This document shows positions 52,647 through 60,978 of a stretch of 64,000 bases of DNA, piece by piece. Each line of letters starts with the position of its first letter. Within the stretch, counting starts at the first letter, position 1. Location of the stretch: the NCBI RefSeq assembly GCF_021513255.1, contig NZ_CP090977.1, forward strand, positions 2,542,001-2,606,000. Reading direction: 5' to 3'. The notes under the pieces were generated by a model that saw only the letters and a list, made by a program, of their open reading frames with translations, ran no database searches and had not been told where the DNA came from. Source of the stretch: Planococcus sp. 107-1 (GTDB lineage Bacteria; Bacillota; Bacilli; Bacillales_A; Planococcaceae). Both the position numbers and the translations under genes were made by a program.

Positions 52647-53194
52647 GTGCCGTTTGACTCCTTTAAAGGTAAATGTGGTTTTATCTTACTTTAAATGACA
52701 GGGCAATCCCTCTTTTGATGCGGGAATCAGCTGGCGGTTAAAGTGCGATTGGTCTAAACGATGGTAAATAATTTCCTGTTCACCGTTTCTCTTTATCTCA
52801 GTATAACACGAAGTTATAAGGGTATTGCGGTTTATTTTGGAAAATTTTCGTAGGTAATGTTTCCTTTATTGGGAATGATGCAGGTATTTCTGCATGTCCA
52901 GCTGGATATATTTTGTCGGAAACCATGCGTTGAGAAGATATTTTTGAGTTTTTCCGTACAGAGCTTAGGGAGTTTGTGGAAAAGAGATTCTTACCAATAG
53001 AAGTAGAGATGAATAGACTTTGTCCTTATGTGATGGGAGGTGAACAAGGGTTTATGGCCTTGAAATTGCTCTCCACTCGGACTGAGCTAAACGGAACAGT
53101 TTTTATTCTAATTGTATGAATTTAGGAATTGGCATGACTTCTTTTGAATTTCATCCTATAATGAGAAGGACTATGAAAAAGGGGCTTTTTGGCA
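52647..53194. other. divergent promoter region of the capsule locus and the GT2 cassette
   Basis: About 550 bases between divergent operons. An extended -10 candidate for the capsule operon lies at 52800-52808. The rest, including 52860-53150, contains short hairpins (for example GCAGGTATTTCTGC near 52880) but nothing I can name. Confidence 0.5.
52800..52808 (-). promoter_or_regulatory. candidate extended -10 element for the capsule operon
   Basis: The minus strand reads TGTTATACT, an extended -10 (TGnTATAnT), 154 nt before the first capsule gene. The -35 region is weak, which is tolerated with an extended -10. Confidence 0.35.
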
Positions 53195-53884
53195 ATGACT
53201 TCAAAGATTTTGATTATTGTTCCTGCTTATAACGAGGAACAGGCCATTGTTGGGACGGTCCAGCAATTGGAACAATTCCATGAATATGATTATGTGGTGA
53301 TTAATGACGGCTCTACGGACCGGACGAAAGAAATTCTCGAGCAGCACGGCTTTTCGCATGTGACACTTCCTGTGAATTTAGGCATCGGCGGTGCCGTACA
53401 GACGGGTTACCGATATGCGGAACGCTTCGGCTACGATTATGCGATTCAATTGGACGCGGACGGGCAGCACGATCCGGAAGATCTTCACCATTTGGTGGCG
53501 GAGATGAAGAAGCGTGATGTGGATATGCTGATCGGTTCGCGTTTTTTGGAGAAGTCGAATTATAAAGGCAGTTTGACACGCCGGACCGGCATTCTTTATT
53601 TCAATTATTTATTGCGCATGATTGCCCGGGTGAATATCACGGATCCGACTTCCGGCTACCGGATTGTGAACCGTCGTGTGATCGAGTGGTTTGCGAAAGA
53701 CTACCCGGTGGATTATCCGGAAGTGGAAGTGATTGTGAAACTTGCGCGCAAAGGTTTTAAAGTGGAAGAGACGAAAGTCGAGATGAATGCGCGGCAAGGC
53801 GGTGCATCTTCGATCACCGCTGTGAAGTCGGTCTATTATATGGCGAAGGTGACGTTCTTTTCGCTGATACGTTCTTATATATAG
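53195..53884 (+). CDS. family 2 glycosyltransferase (polyprenyl-phosphate sugar synthase-like)
   Basis: A 229-residue GT2 enzyme similar to dolichol-phosphate mannose synthases. ILIIVPAYNEEQAIVGTVQQL, YVVINDGSTDRTKEIL, the metal-binding QLDADGQHDPEDL and SRFLEKSNYKGSLTRR are visible. It probably makes an undecaprenyl-phosphate sugar on the cytoplasmic face. The ATG at 53195 is the conventional start; a TTG two codons earlier is nearer to AAAGGGG and also possible. First gene of a cassette with DUF2304 and SMR-like membrane proteins. Confidence 0.92.
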   Translation: MTSKILIIVPAYNEEQAIVGTVQQLEQFHEYDYVVINDGSTDRTKEILEQHGFSHVTLPVNLGIGGAVQTGYRYAERFGYDYAIQLDADGQHDPEDLHHLVAEMKKRDVDMLIGSRFLEKSNYKGSLTRRTGILYFNYLLRMIARVNITDPTSGYRIVNRRVIEWFAKDYPVDYPEVEVIVKLARKGFKVEETKVEMNARQGGASSITAVKSVYYMAKVTFFSLIRSYI

Positions 53885-53899
53885 GAAGGAGTTTTGTTC

Positions 53900-54259
53900 A
53901 TGAATACGGTTTATCTCATCGTGATCGCTTCTTCCCTGTTCTTTTTGATCGTGGTGATTGGGATGACGGCGAAGAATAAGTTGACGGACCAGTACGCATT
54001 TATGTGGCTGACGTTTTCGATCATCGGCGTGGTGCTGGCGTTTGCTTTGCCTTATTTAAATGATTTTGCCCGCGCGATCGGCATCAGTTATTTGCCGTCG
54101 CTGATTTTTTTACTGGCGTTTTTGGTGGTGTTGAGCTTGCTCATCTACCATACGCATTTGTTGTCGAAGCAAGAGCATCGCATTAAGACGCTCGTGCAGG
54201 ACGTTGCGTTTTTGCAGCGTGAAATACAGGAAGTACGGAAAGAGGATTCTCGTTCATGA
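53900..54259 (+). CDS. DUF2304 membrane protein
   Basis: A 119-residue protein with three hydrophobic segments (about residues 2-22, 32-52 and 63-85) and a charged coiled-coil tail (SKQEHRIKTLVQDVAFLQREIQEV). It matches DUF2304 in length, topology and place directly after a GT2 gene. GGAAGGAG lies 8 nt before the ATG. The overlap with the next gene is ATGA. The family's role in lipid-linked sugar transfer is inferred from this recurring neighbourhood. Confidence 0.87.
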   Translation: MNTVYLIVIASSLFFLIVVIGMTAKNKLTDQYAFMWLTFSIIGVVLAFALPYLNDFARAIGISYLPSLIFLLAFLVVLSLLIYHTHLLSKQEHRIKTLVQDVAFLQREIQEVRKEDSRS

Positions 54260-54624
54260 ATATCGTGTCGCTGTTATTGGTATTGTGTAATACGTTGATA
54301 TTGGTTGCCGGCCAGTTTTTATGGAAGGTCGGTATGGAGAAAAATACGGATGCGTTCAGTTCTGTTTTCTCGGTCGTTAAATTATTTTTCACACCGTATA
54401 TTTTTACGGGGCTGACGATGTACGGACTTGCTACGGTGTTGTGGCTGTTCATTTTAACTCGGGTGCCGCTAAGTGTGGCGTATCCGCTGCAGTCAAGTGC
54501 GTATGTGATCGCGGTTGTGGGAGCGTTTTTCATTTTCGGTGAGGCGATTACGCTTTGGAAGATTGTGGGTGTGTGTTTTATCATGCTTGGGGTTTCGATT
54601 ATCGGGATTAGTGAAATGCGTTAA
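54256..54624 (+). CDS. SMR/EamA-like small membrane protein (ArnE/F-like flippase subunit)
   Basis: A 122-residue four-helix protein of the small multidrug resistance/EamA fold: GQFLWKVGMEKN near the start, TRVPLSVAYPLQSSAYVIAVVGAFFIFGEAITLWK in helices three and four. With the GT2 and DUF2304 neighbours it is better read as an undecaprenyl-phosphate-sugar flippase than a drug pump. It overlaps the previous gene by 4 bp and ends at a terminator. Confidence 0.86.
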   Translation: MNIVSLLLVLCNTLILVAGQFLWKVGMEKNTDAFSSVFSVVKLFFTPYIFTGLTMYGLATVLWLFILTRVPLSVAYPLQSSAYVIAVVGAFFIFGEAITLWKIVGVCFIMLGVSIIGISEMR

Positions 54625-54634
54625 TAGTGAGTTT

Positions 54635-54665
54635 AGAGTCCCTGCTTTTAGGGGCTCTTTTTTTA
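54635..54665 (+). terminator. terminator of the GT2 cassette
   Basis: AGAGTCCC (54635-54642) pairs with GGGGCTCT (54651-54658), followed by TTTTTTT, 10 nt after the stop. Confidence 0.87.
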
Positions 54666-54690
54666 TAATAATTTTGAGGATTCTTTAACC

Positions 54691-54713
54691 GTTCGTGCCG
54701 CTTAGGGGGAACT
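54691..54713. repeat. shared word GTTCGTGCCGCTTAGGGGG, copy 1
   Basis: This 19-nt word, extended to 23 nt with one mismatch, recurs at 57777-57799. Both copies lie shortly after the end of a plus-strand gene and upstream of a 21-nt composite element. Confidence 0.75.
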
Positions 54714-54780
54714 ACCTCACTTTAGGTGCGAGAGTAGTTTGGATGAGTAGTTTTCGTCGGGCGATACTGGATACACGGGT

Positions 54781-54885
54781 GAAATCACCTTTAAGCTAGC
54801 TGAAATCAACTTGTTGGGTATCGAAATCAACCTTTTCTCTGTTGAAATCAACCCATTTCGCGCTGAATTCAATCTGTACTTGTTT
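54781..54885. repeat. 21-nt period array C2: GAAATCAACC word, five units
   Basis: Units start at 54781, 54802, 54823, 54844 and 54865, exactly 21 nt apart: GAAATCACCT, GAAATCAACT, GAAATCAACC, GAAATCAACC, GAATTCAATC. The 11 bases between words differ. Left arm of composite element copy 2, between codirectional genes; with array D2 it fills much of the 54625-55259 gap. Confidence 0.92.
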
Positions 54886-54890
54886 TTGTC

Positions 54891-54911
54891 GCTTTTCGCG
54901 CAGCGGAAAGC
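54891..54911. repeat. central hairpin of composite element copy 2
   Basis: GCTTTTCGC (54891-54899) pairs with GCGGAAAGC (54903-54911), loop GCA. The stem is identical to copy 1 and the loop differs. Confidence 0.8.
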
Positions 54912-54946
54912 AATGGGCTTGGGTAATCGGTTTTTAGTTTCTGTAT

Positions 54947-55051
54947 GAGTTGCTCGCTTATTGAGATGAGTTTCCCTTTATTCTTGTTGAGTTGCTCGCA
55001 AAGTTGGCTGAGTTTCTCTCAAATCTCGATGAGTTTCCCTTTAACGCGTTC
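54947..55051. repeat. 21-nt period array D2: GAGTTGCTC/GAGTTTCCC, five units
   Basis: GAGTT begins at 54947, 54968, 54989, 55010 and 55031, exactly 21 nt apart. The words are GAGTTGCTC, GAGTTTCCC, GAGTTGCTC, GAGTTTCTC, GAGTTTCCC. A stop codon in the frame that is open in copies 1 and 3 argues against coding. Confidence 0.92.
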
Positions 55052-55259
55052 TCCTACCTTTTAAAAGGCGAAACACGAACGTGCTAAAAACTCTCTTTAG
55101 CCAGAACTAGTCCATCTTGCTCTTTTTCTTTTGGAATTCTCTGGAGGTCTATATAATTTCTATTCGTTTGTATTAGAATGGGAGATAGGTTTTGTTTTCT
55201 AGGAGAATTTAGTAGAATGGATTGATTGTTCTATTCTTACAGATCAGAGGGGTTTCGTT

Positions 55260-56702
55260 GTGATATTTAATTCGTTTGAGTTTATCTTTTTGTTCCTTCC
55301 GATTGTTTTTGTTGTTTATTACATACTCGGCCGGTTGCATATTCCGTTTGCGAAGAGTTGGCTATTAGTCGCTTCGCTGTTTTTCTATGGTTACTGGAAT
55401 CCAGCTTATTTGCCGCTGATTTTAGTGTCGATGGTGATCAACTACATCATCGGAGCTTTTCTTGGCAAGGACCGGGCGAAGCCGCTTCGTAAAGGGATAT
55501 TGACGCTCGGCATTTTGTTTAATGTCGGTTTGCTTGGCTATTATAAGTATTATGATTTCTTTGTAGAGAATATCAATATCGTGTTCGGTTCTGAGATTGT
55601 GCTGAAAGAGCTCCTTTTGCCGCTCGCCATCAGTTTTTATACGTTCCAGCAGATTGCGTATTTGGTGGATTCGTACCGCTTGGAGACGAAGGAATACAAT
55701 TTCCTCAATTATGGGTTATTCGTTTCGTTTTTCCCGCAGCTGATCGCGGGGCCGATTGTGCATCACGGGCAAGTGATGTCGCAGTTTACGGACAAGAAGA
55801 ATTACCGGATCCAGTATGAGAACATTTCGAAGGGCTTGCTGGTGTTTGCGATCGGGCTTTTCAAGAAAGTCGGGATTGCGGATACGTTTGCGGTTTGGGC
55901 GAACGAAGGCTATAGTGATGTCGGAGCGTTGACGTTTGTCGATAGCTGGTTTACGACGCTTTCCTATACGCTGCAATTGTATTTCGATTTCAGCGGCTAC
56001 TCGGATATGGCGATTGGGCTTGCTTTGCTGTTCAATATCCGCTTGCCGATCAATTTCAACTCGCCGTATAAGGCGCGCGACATCCAGGACTTCTGGCGTC
56101 GCTGGCACATTACCTTGTCGCATTTCTTGACCGCTTATATTTACATACCGCTCGGCGGGAACCGGAAAGGTCCGCGGCGGACGTACTTGAATATCTTCAT
56201 CATCTTTTTGGTAAGCGGCATCTGGCACGGAGCCGGATGGACATTCCTAATTTGGGGCGTCATGCACGGTGTGGCAAGCATCATCTGCCGTTACTGGAAA
56301 CTTGCGGGACATAAGATGAACGGCATCGCTGCCTGGGTGACAACGTTTTTATTCGTCCACTTGGCTTGGGTGTTTTTCCGCGCATTGACTTTGGAAGATG
56401 CCATGACGGTGCTAAAAGCGATGTTCGGTTTCAACGGCTTCTACTTCCCTGCCGGCATTTACAAACTGTTCCCGGACATCAATCCGGATTGGGTCGTGCT
56501 GCTGCCGTTTGATACCCCGACCATCCAGATGTATTTCTTGCTGCTGATCGGTTTATTGCTCAGCTGGTTTGCGAAAAACTCGATTGAAATCAAAAATGAG
56601 ATGAAACGGAATGTGCCGATGGCGATTTTTGTGGCGTTGCTATTGTTCTACAGCACGATGCAATTGCAGCAAGTCAGCGAATTCCTGTACTTTAACTTCT
56701 AG
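55260..56702 (+). CDS. MBOAT-family O-acyltransferase (AlgI/DltB-like)
   Basis: A 480-residue membrane-bound O-acyltransferase with about ten hydrophobic segments. The AlgI/DltB signature is RRWHITLSHFLTAYIYIPLGG near residue 280, and the catalytic His lies in VSGIWHGAGWTFLIWGVMHG near 325. It moves an acyl (usually acetyl) group across the membrane for transfer to an extracellular glycan by a partner, here the SGNH-like protein encoded 11 nt downstream. GTG start with AGAGGGG upstream. Confidence 0.93.
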   Translation: MIFNSFEFIFLFLPIVFVVYYILGRLHIPFAKSWLLVASLFFYGYWNPAYLPLILVSMVINYIIGAFLGKDRAKPLRKGILTLGILFNVGLLGYYKYYDFFVENINIVFGSEIVLKELLLPLAISFYTFQQIAYLVDSYRLETKEYNFLNYGLFVSFFPQLIAGPIVHHGQVMSQFTDKKNYRIQYENISKGLLVFAIGLFKKVGIADTFAVWANEGYSDVGALTFVDSWFTTLSYTLQLYFDFSGYSDMAIGLALLFNIRLPINFNSPYKARDIQDFWRRWHITLSHFLTAYIYIPLGGNRKGPRRTYLNIFIIFLVSGIWHGAGWTFLIWGVMHGVASIICRYWKLAGHKMNGIAAWVTTFLFVHLAWVFFRALTLEDAMTVLKAMFGFNGFYFPAGIYKLFPDINPDWVVLLPFDTPTIQMYFLLLIGLLLSWFAKNSIEIKNEMKRNVPMAIFVALLLFYSTMQLQQVSEFLYFNF

Positions 56703-56713
56703 GAGGAGATCCC

Positions 56714-57763
56714 GTGGACGATAAGAATTTTACAGTTACGGTCATGGCGATCTTCGCCTCGTTGACCGCGATTGTGGTGGCGGTGAATTTTTGGATCGAT
56801 CCGCTTTGGCATTATGCCCATGCGCATTTGTTCAATGATGTTCAGGTGGTGACGGATGAGCGCGAGCAAAAGACGGCGAACCAGAAGTATCAGCCAAAAG
56901 ATGCCGATACGCTGTTGATCGGTTCGAGCCGCAGTACCTATATCCATACGATCGCTTTTGAGGATTGGGACGTTTATAATTATTCGGTGGCGAATCTGTC
57001 GATGCGTGAATACCGTACGATGATTGAATATGCGTTTGAAAAGAATCCGGATTATGAACGTATTGTACTCGGTGTCGATTTCTTCAAGTCGAGCACCCAG
57101 GAAGCGGAAGCGCCGAAAGACATCACGAATCATGTGGCGCGGACCGAGAAATCGTTTTACCGGACGAAGAATTTATTGTCATTGGATGTATTTGAAACGT
57201 CGCTAAAGAATCTACGTTTGTCCGCGGCCAATGAGATTTCTGAAGACCGCTTGTATAACCGCGAAGGCAATGCGTTTGCGCGGCGCTTAAGCGCTGAAGA
57301 GACGGCGGCGGATACAGCCGATAAGATTGCTACGTTTGAGAAGACCTTTTACGGTTCAAATTATGTGTATTATCCTCGCTATAAAGAGATTATGGGGATT
57401 GTCCGGGATACGGAGCCTGAAGTTGAAAAGCTTGTTTATACGACACCGATTTCGACAGAATTGTTCAAGTCGCTCGTTTCGACGGATCTGTATGATGACT
57501 ATGAGGTCTGGCTGCGCGACTTGGTTGAAGTTTACGGCGGTGTGTGGAATTTCATGTATCCGAACTCGGTGACGAATGAGATTACGAATTATTATGACGG
57601 GCATCATTTTTATCCGGAGATCGGCAATTTGATCGCGAAGCGAGTGGAGCAAGGTGAGGACGCTGCGGTGCCTGAGGATTTTGGGGTGTTTGTGACAGCA
57701 GATAATATTGAGGAACATTTGGAAGATGTAAGAGCTTTGGTTGATGGGTTGGAGATTGATTGA
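56714..57763 (+). CDS. SGNH-like extracellular O-acetyltransferase partner of MBOAT
   Basis: A 349-residue protein with one N-terminal membrane anchor (residues 8-28) and an outside domain. DTLLIGSSRSTYIH contains a probable nucleophile Ser (GSSRS, block I), and YYDGHHFYPEIGNLI the Asp/His pair, as in DltD/AlgJ/AlgX-like proteins. The GTG start follows AGGAGGAG. Paired with the MBOAT gene it should O-acetylate an exported polysaccharide; which one is unknown (PNAG, capsule or a wall polymer). Confidence 0.82.
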   Translation: MDDKNFTVTVMAIFASLTAIVVAVNFWIDPLWHYAHAHLFNDVQVVTDEREQKTANQKYQPKDADTLLIGSSRSTYIHTIAFEDWDVYNYSVANLSMREYRTMIEYAFEKNPDYERIVLGVDFFKSSTQEAEAPKDITNHVARTEKSFYRTKNLLSLDVFETSLKNLRLSAANEISEDRLYNREGNAFARRLSAEETAADTADKIATFEKTFYGSNYVYYPRYKEIMGIVRDTEPEVEKLVYTTPISTELFKSLVSTDLYDDYEVWLRDLVEVYGGVWNFMYPNSVTNEITNYYDGHHFYPEIGNLIAKRVEQGEDAAVPEDFGVFVTADNIEEHLEDVRALVDGLEID

Positions 57764-57776
57764 GGTTTTAATAGGC

Positions 57777-57799
57777 GTTCGTGCCGCTTAGGGGGGACT
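57777..57799. repeat. shared word GTTCGTGCCGCTTAGGGGG, copy 2
   Basis: Same word as at 54691-54713, here 14 nt after the stop of the SGNH-like gene. The bases 57800-57900 hold a GAGCGC/GCGCTC inverted repeat and nothing else recognised. Confidence 0.75.
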
Positions 57800-57900
57800 T
57801 TCGCTAGAAGCCAAGCAAAGAGCGCTTGTCTTCTGGCTGCGTCTCCCCCGTGGCGCTCCATCACTTGGGTTGTAGTTGTAGGTAATTTGAGGAATTTAAG

Positions 57901-57941
57901 AAGCTGCTTGTACCTTTTGGTGCAGGTGGCTTTTATTTTTT
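57901..57941 (+). terminator. intrinsic terminator of the MBOAT/SGNH operon
   Basis: A 14-bp stem with several G-U pairs (57901-57914 with 57919-57932) and the loop TTTT is followed by TTATTTTTT, just before array C3. Confidence 0.8.
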
Positions 57942-57949
57942 GTAGTGAT

Positions 57950-58033
57950 GACATCAACCTGTTAGTTGCCGAAATCACCCCTGCCTTGTTTGAAATCATC
58001 CCTAACCTCTTCGAAATTACCCCACTCATCAAG
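57950..58033. repeat. 21-nt period array C3: GAAATCAACC word, four units
   Basis: Units start at 57950, 57971, 57992 and 58013, exactly 21 nt apart: GACATCAACC, GAAATCACCC, GAAATCATCC, GAAATTACCC. The fifth unit present in copies 1 and 2 is missing. Left arm of composite element copy 3, between convergent genes. Confidence 0.9.
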
Positions 58034-58048
58034 GTTTTGTCTTTTATC

Positions 58049-58069
58049 GCTTTTTGTGGAGCAAAAAGC
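58049..58069. repeat. central hairpin of composite element copy 3
   Basis: GCTTTTTG (58049-58056) pairs with CAAAAAGC (58062-58069), loop TGGAG. Compared with copies 1 and 2, one C-G pair is T-A and one T-G pair is T-A, so the stem is kept while its sequence changed. Confidence 0.8.
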
Positions 58070-58105
58070 CATGGTTTTGGCCAATTGGGTTTTAAGGTTT
58101 TGGGC

Positions 58106-58210
58106 GAGTTGCTCTTAAATGGTTGGGAGTTTCCCTATTACGTTGATGAGTTGCTCGCAAAGTTAGATGAGTTTCCCTCTAATCACTGTGAGTTCCCCCC
58201 AGCTTCCTCC
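58106..58210. repeat. 21-nt period array D3: GAGTTGCTC/GAGTTTCCC alternating, five units
   Basis: GAGTT begins at 58106, 58127, 58148, 58169 and 58190, exactly 21 nt apart: GAGTTGCTC, GAGTTTCCC, GAGTTGCTC, GAGTTTCCC, GAGTTCCCC. Right arm of composite element copy 3. Confidence 0.92.
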
Positions 58211-58216
58211 GGCAAA

Positions 58217-58248
58217 ATAAAAACGCCTTCGCATTATGCGAAGACGTT
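58217..58248 (-). terminator. terminator of the CpsB-type phosphatase gene
   Basis: A hairpin with the arms AACGCCTTCGCAT and ATGCGAAGACGTT (58222-58234 and 58236-58248) overlaps the stop codon and is followed by TTTTATTTTG on the minus strand. Confidence 0.82.
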
Positions 58249-59001
58249 CCACCATTTTGGTTTTGGGATGTCTTGAGGTTCCAAGACGATTAAGTTGCGG
58301 TTGAGGAGGATGCGCTCGTTATTTTCGAGCATCAAGTCGACCATTTCGTGGCGATTCTTTTTCTCCAGGTAATCGAGTCCTTCATTGAATAGGAATGGGC
58401 GTTTGTCCAAGCTATGTACGTCGGAACCGTAGACATGGATCAAGTTTGCATCCAGCAAAGTCAATGCCGTTTTCTGGATGGCTTTGCCGAAGCTTCCTGC
58501 GAGTGAGCCCGCTGTCACTTGTGCGACTGCTCCGTGAAGGAGAAGTTTACGCAAACGTTCAGGCTTTTCGATGATGCCTTGGTTGCGTTCGGCATGTGCA
58601 ATGATCGGTACATAGTTTGCCATGATCAGCTGTTGGATGATTGGCACGGTATATGCCGGAATGCCGGATGATGGCAATTCGAGCAAAACGTATTGCGAAT
58701 CGGCAAGCGGCAATGCTTCGCCGTCTTTTAGGCGCTGCGGCAATTGTTCAGATAAGCGATTTTCAAGTCCGCTGTATATTTTGATGGGCAGCTGCTGTTC
58801 TTCGATATAGGAGTTCGCTGCAGCCAGTTGAGTTTGGATGGCCCCAATATCGGTTTTAAAATTCGGATGGTGGCCATGCGGCGTTGCGATGATGCCGGTA
58901 ATTTGCTCTTCGACTGCTTTTTCGAGCAGGCGCTTTGTCTGTTCCATGGTTCCAGCGCCGTCATCGAGGCCTGCCAAAATGTGTGAATGCGTGTCAATCA
59001 T
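58234..59001 (-). CDS. CpsB/CapC/YwqE-type tyrosine-protein phosphatase
   Basis: A 255-residue PHP-domain manganese-dependent phosphatase that dephosphorylates bacterial tyrosine kinases. It opens MIDTHSHILAGLDDGAGTME with the HxH metal pair; ATPHGHHPNF, IAHAERNQG and YGSDVHSLDKRP carry the other metal ligands. It lies 5.6 kb from the capsule kinase gene (51205-51912), on the same strand but outside the locus, and is the obvious counter-enzyme. Its own terminator overlaps the stop. Confidence 0.94.
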   Translation of the reverse strand: MIDTHSHILAGLDDGAGTMEQTKRLLEKAVEEQITGIIATPHGHHPNFKTDIGAIQTQLAAANSYIEEQQLPIKIYSGLENRLSEQLPQRLKDGEALPLADSQYVLLELPSSGIPAYTVPIIQQLIMANYVPIIAHAERNQGIIEKPERLRKLLLHGAVAQVTAGSLAGSFGKAIQKTALTLLDANLIHVYGSDVHSLDKRPFLFNEGLDYLEKKNRHEMVDLMLENNERILLNRNLIVLEPQDIPKPKWWNVFA

Positions 59002-59082
59002 AGGTGTTCTCCTCCGTTGCTTGAAAAATGTTGAGTGGAAGCCTTTCGCAGGTTTTAGTTGAGGGGCTTTCGGGTTTTATTT

Positions 59083-59114
59083 AAAAAACAGGCACTCCGG
59101 TTAAGAAGTGCCTA
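59083..59114 (-). terminator. terminator of SLH gene 2
   Basis: AGGCACT (59090-59096) pairs with AGTGCCT (59107-59113), followed by TGTTTTTTAA on the minus strand, 10 nt past the stop. Confidence 0.8.
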
Positions 59115-59123
59115 TTGATATGA

Positions 59124-60978
59124 TTAGTTAATGAATTTAATTGAGTTAAGGAAATTATACAGGATTCTTGAAGTTTCTGCACGTGTTGTTTCATTTTGTG
59201 AACGGAACGTGTTGTCTTTGAATCCAGACAGGTAAGACGCTTGAAGTACGCGCTCAACATGCGGACGCGATGCAGGCGAAATGTAACGGTAATCCGCGAA
59301 GCTTGAAACTTTCTTCGTCGTATCTAATTTTACATCTTTAGACCCGATATAGTCCATTGCTTTGCTGATCATGATTGCTGCTTCGTTGCGTGTGATTTCG
59401 TTGTACGGACCGAATTTTCCGTTGCCGTAACCTGAAACGATTCCCCGCTTCAACAACTGCTGCGATTTCTCCGTTGCGGTTAACCGCTTGAGTTGGTGAT
59501 ACGTCCGTGAAGTCTGCTGCGTTCACGTCTTCAGCAACTAAACCAAGGCCACGAGCAAGTACTGCAGCGAATTCACCGCGAGTGATTGAAGTCGATGGCG
59601 AGAAGCTATCAGCTGATTTACCCGAAACGATCATTTTCGAAGCCAATTTCTCGATGTATTCCTCAGCCCAGTAGCCGCGGTTATCGATGTCTTTGAATGT
59701 TTTTGCGTTTTGGATCACTGTGTAAGCTGAGTTTGCCGAGAAGTACAAGTTTGCTGTTTTTCCATCAATGTATGTTGGAACTGCTGTAAATGAACCGTCT
59801 TGGTTTACCCGTACGCCGACTGAAGTCGCTGCGTTAAGTGCCGTCGGAGTTTCGATTGAACGCAATACTGGGTAACCCAAGTATGTAATGTCAATAGATT
59901 TACCGTCTGGAGCTACTGCTTTGATGCTAAATTCGATTGCGAAGCCGATTGAGTTTTCTTTTGTCAATTGGTTTGCGATTTTTGTCAATTCAACTGTGAT
60001 GCTTAGTTCAGAAGAAGCAACGCCTAAATCTTTCGCAAGTTTTGCTGCGTCAATTACGGATACTGGCAATTCGTATGAAGCTTCAGTAGAAGCAATGACG
60101 ATTACTGCATCTGCATTTTTGTTTTCAAGTGCTGCTGCTACGGTCATCGGAATCGATACCGCTTCGCCAGGTTTTACGTCAACTGCTAATTCTGTTACAG
60201 AAGGTGCGTTTTTAATTGCTTCAATTACATCTTCAGGGTTGTTTTTCAACGTGTCCGGAGAAGTTTCGATGCCGCCTCCTGGAGTTGTTGTTGGTGGTTC
60301 AGTTGGTGTTGTTGGTGGAGTTACTACACCACCGCCACCGCCGCCTGGTGGTGTTACTACTGGTGGAGTATCTAAATCTGCTACTGCTTTTTCAATGTTT
60401 GAAACGATAGTTGCTAACTGTCCTGCAGAAGGTTTAACAACGATATTTTTAATTGAAGCTGGAGCAGCATTATTTTGGAAGAATGTTAGTGCTTTGCTAT
60501 ATAGCGGATCTAAGTCTTTAATTGTAGAGTTTAGTGCTCCTTCGTATAAGCTTGTACGAACTAGTTCTGCATAAGCGAATACTTCTTGTACTTGAAGATC
60601 ATCTTTTAAGTATGAGCGAGCACTGTTTTTGAAATTCGTAATTCTTGTTAATGCAGCTGCTTCAACATTGTTTTGCTCAGTAGAAGATAAAGGTGATATT
60701 AAAGTGTTTAAGTTTTGAACTAGTTGTGGTTTATCTGCATAGTTCGCATCGATAAAAATTCCAGTTTGTTTTGCTACTTCTTTTTGTGCAATTTCGAGAA
60801 TTGCTTTTTGGTCTCCATTCAAAGCTTTATAGTCAGCTGCAATTTTAGCTGCAATCTGTGCATCTGTTGGCACTTCTGTTGCAGCATCTGCTGTACCAGC
60901 CGGGATTCCTACTGCAACAACTGATGATAAAGCCATAGTTCCAGCTAGGAACATTTTCGTGTTTTTGTTTTTACTCAA
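59124..60978 (-). pseudogene. SLH-domain surface protein (S-layer-like), single-base frameshift
   Basis: An exported wall-bound protein. Signal peptide KMFLAGTMALSSVVAVGIPAG, a helical domain of about 160 residues, a Pro/Gly/Thr hinge (PPVVTPPGGGGGGVVTPP), a beta-rich domain, then three C-terminal SLH repeats: FKDIDNRGYWAEEYIEKLAS, FTDVSPTQAVNRNGEIAAVV and a third ending NFLNSIKF. The second SLH repeat is broken: removing one C of CCCC at 59443-59446 converts NRFRLRQ to IVSGYGNGKFGPYNEITRNE and joins both parts, about 617 residues. TTG start at 60978 with GAGGTGA. Genuine pseudogene or sequence error. Confidence 0.88.

Noticed and set aside
55716..56228. 170-codon minus-strand open frame inside the MBOAT gene
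   Set aside because: It is antisense to a well-supported membrane acyltransferase and has an Arg/Asp-rich shadow composition.
57887..58276. A 129-codon open frame over composite copy 3, encoding seven-residue repeats (EITPALF, ELLAKLD)
   Set aside because: 21 is a multiple of 3, so frames stay open passively. There is no ribosome binding site, the equivalent frame in copy 2 has a stop, and conservation follows a contiguous 9-10 nt word and not codon positions.
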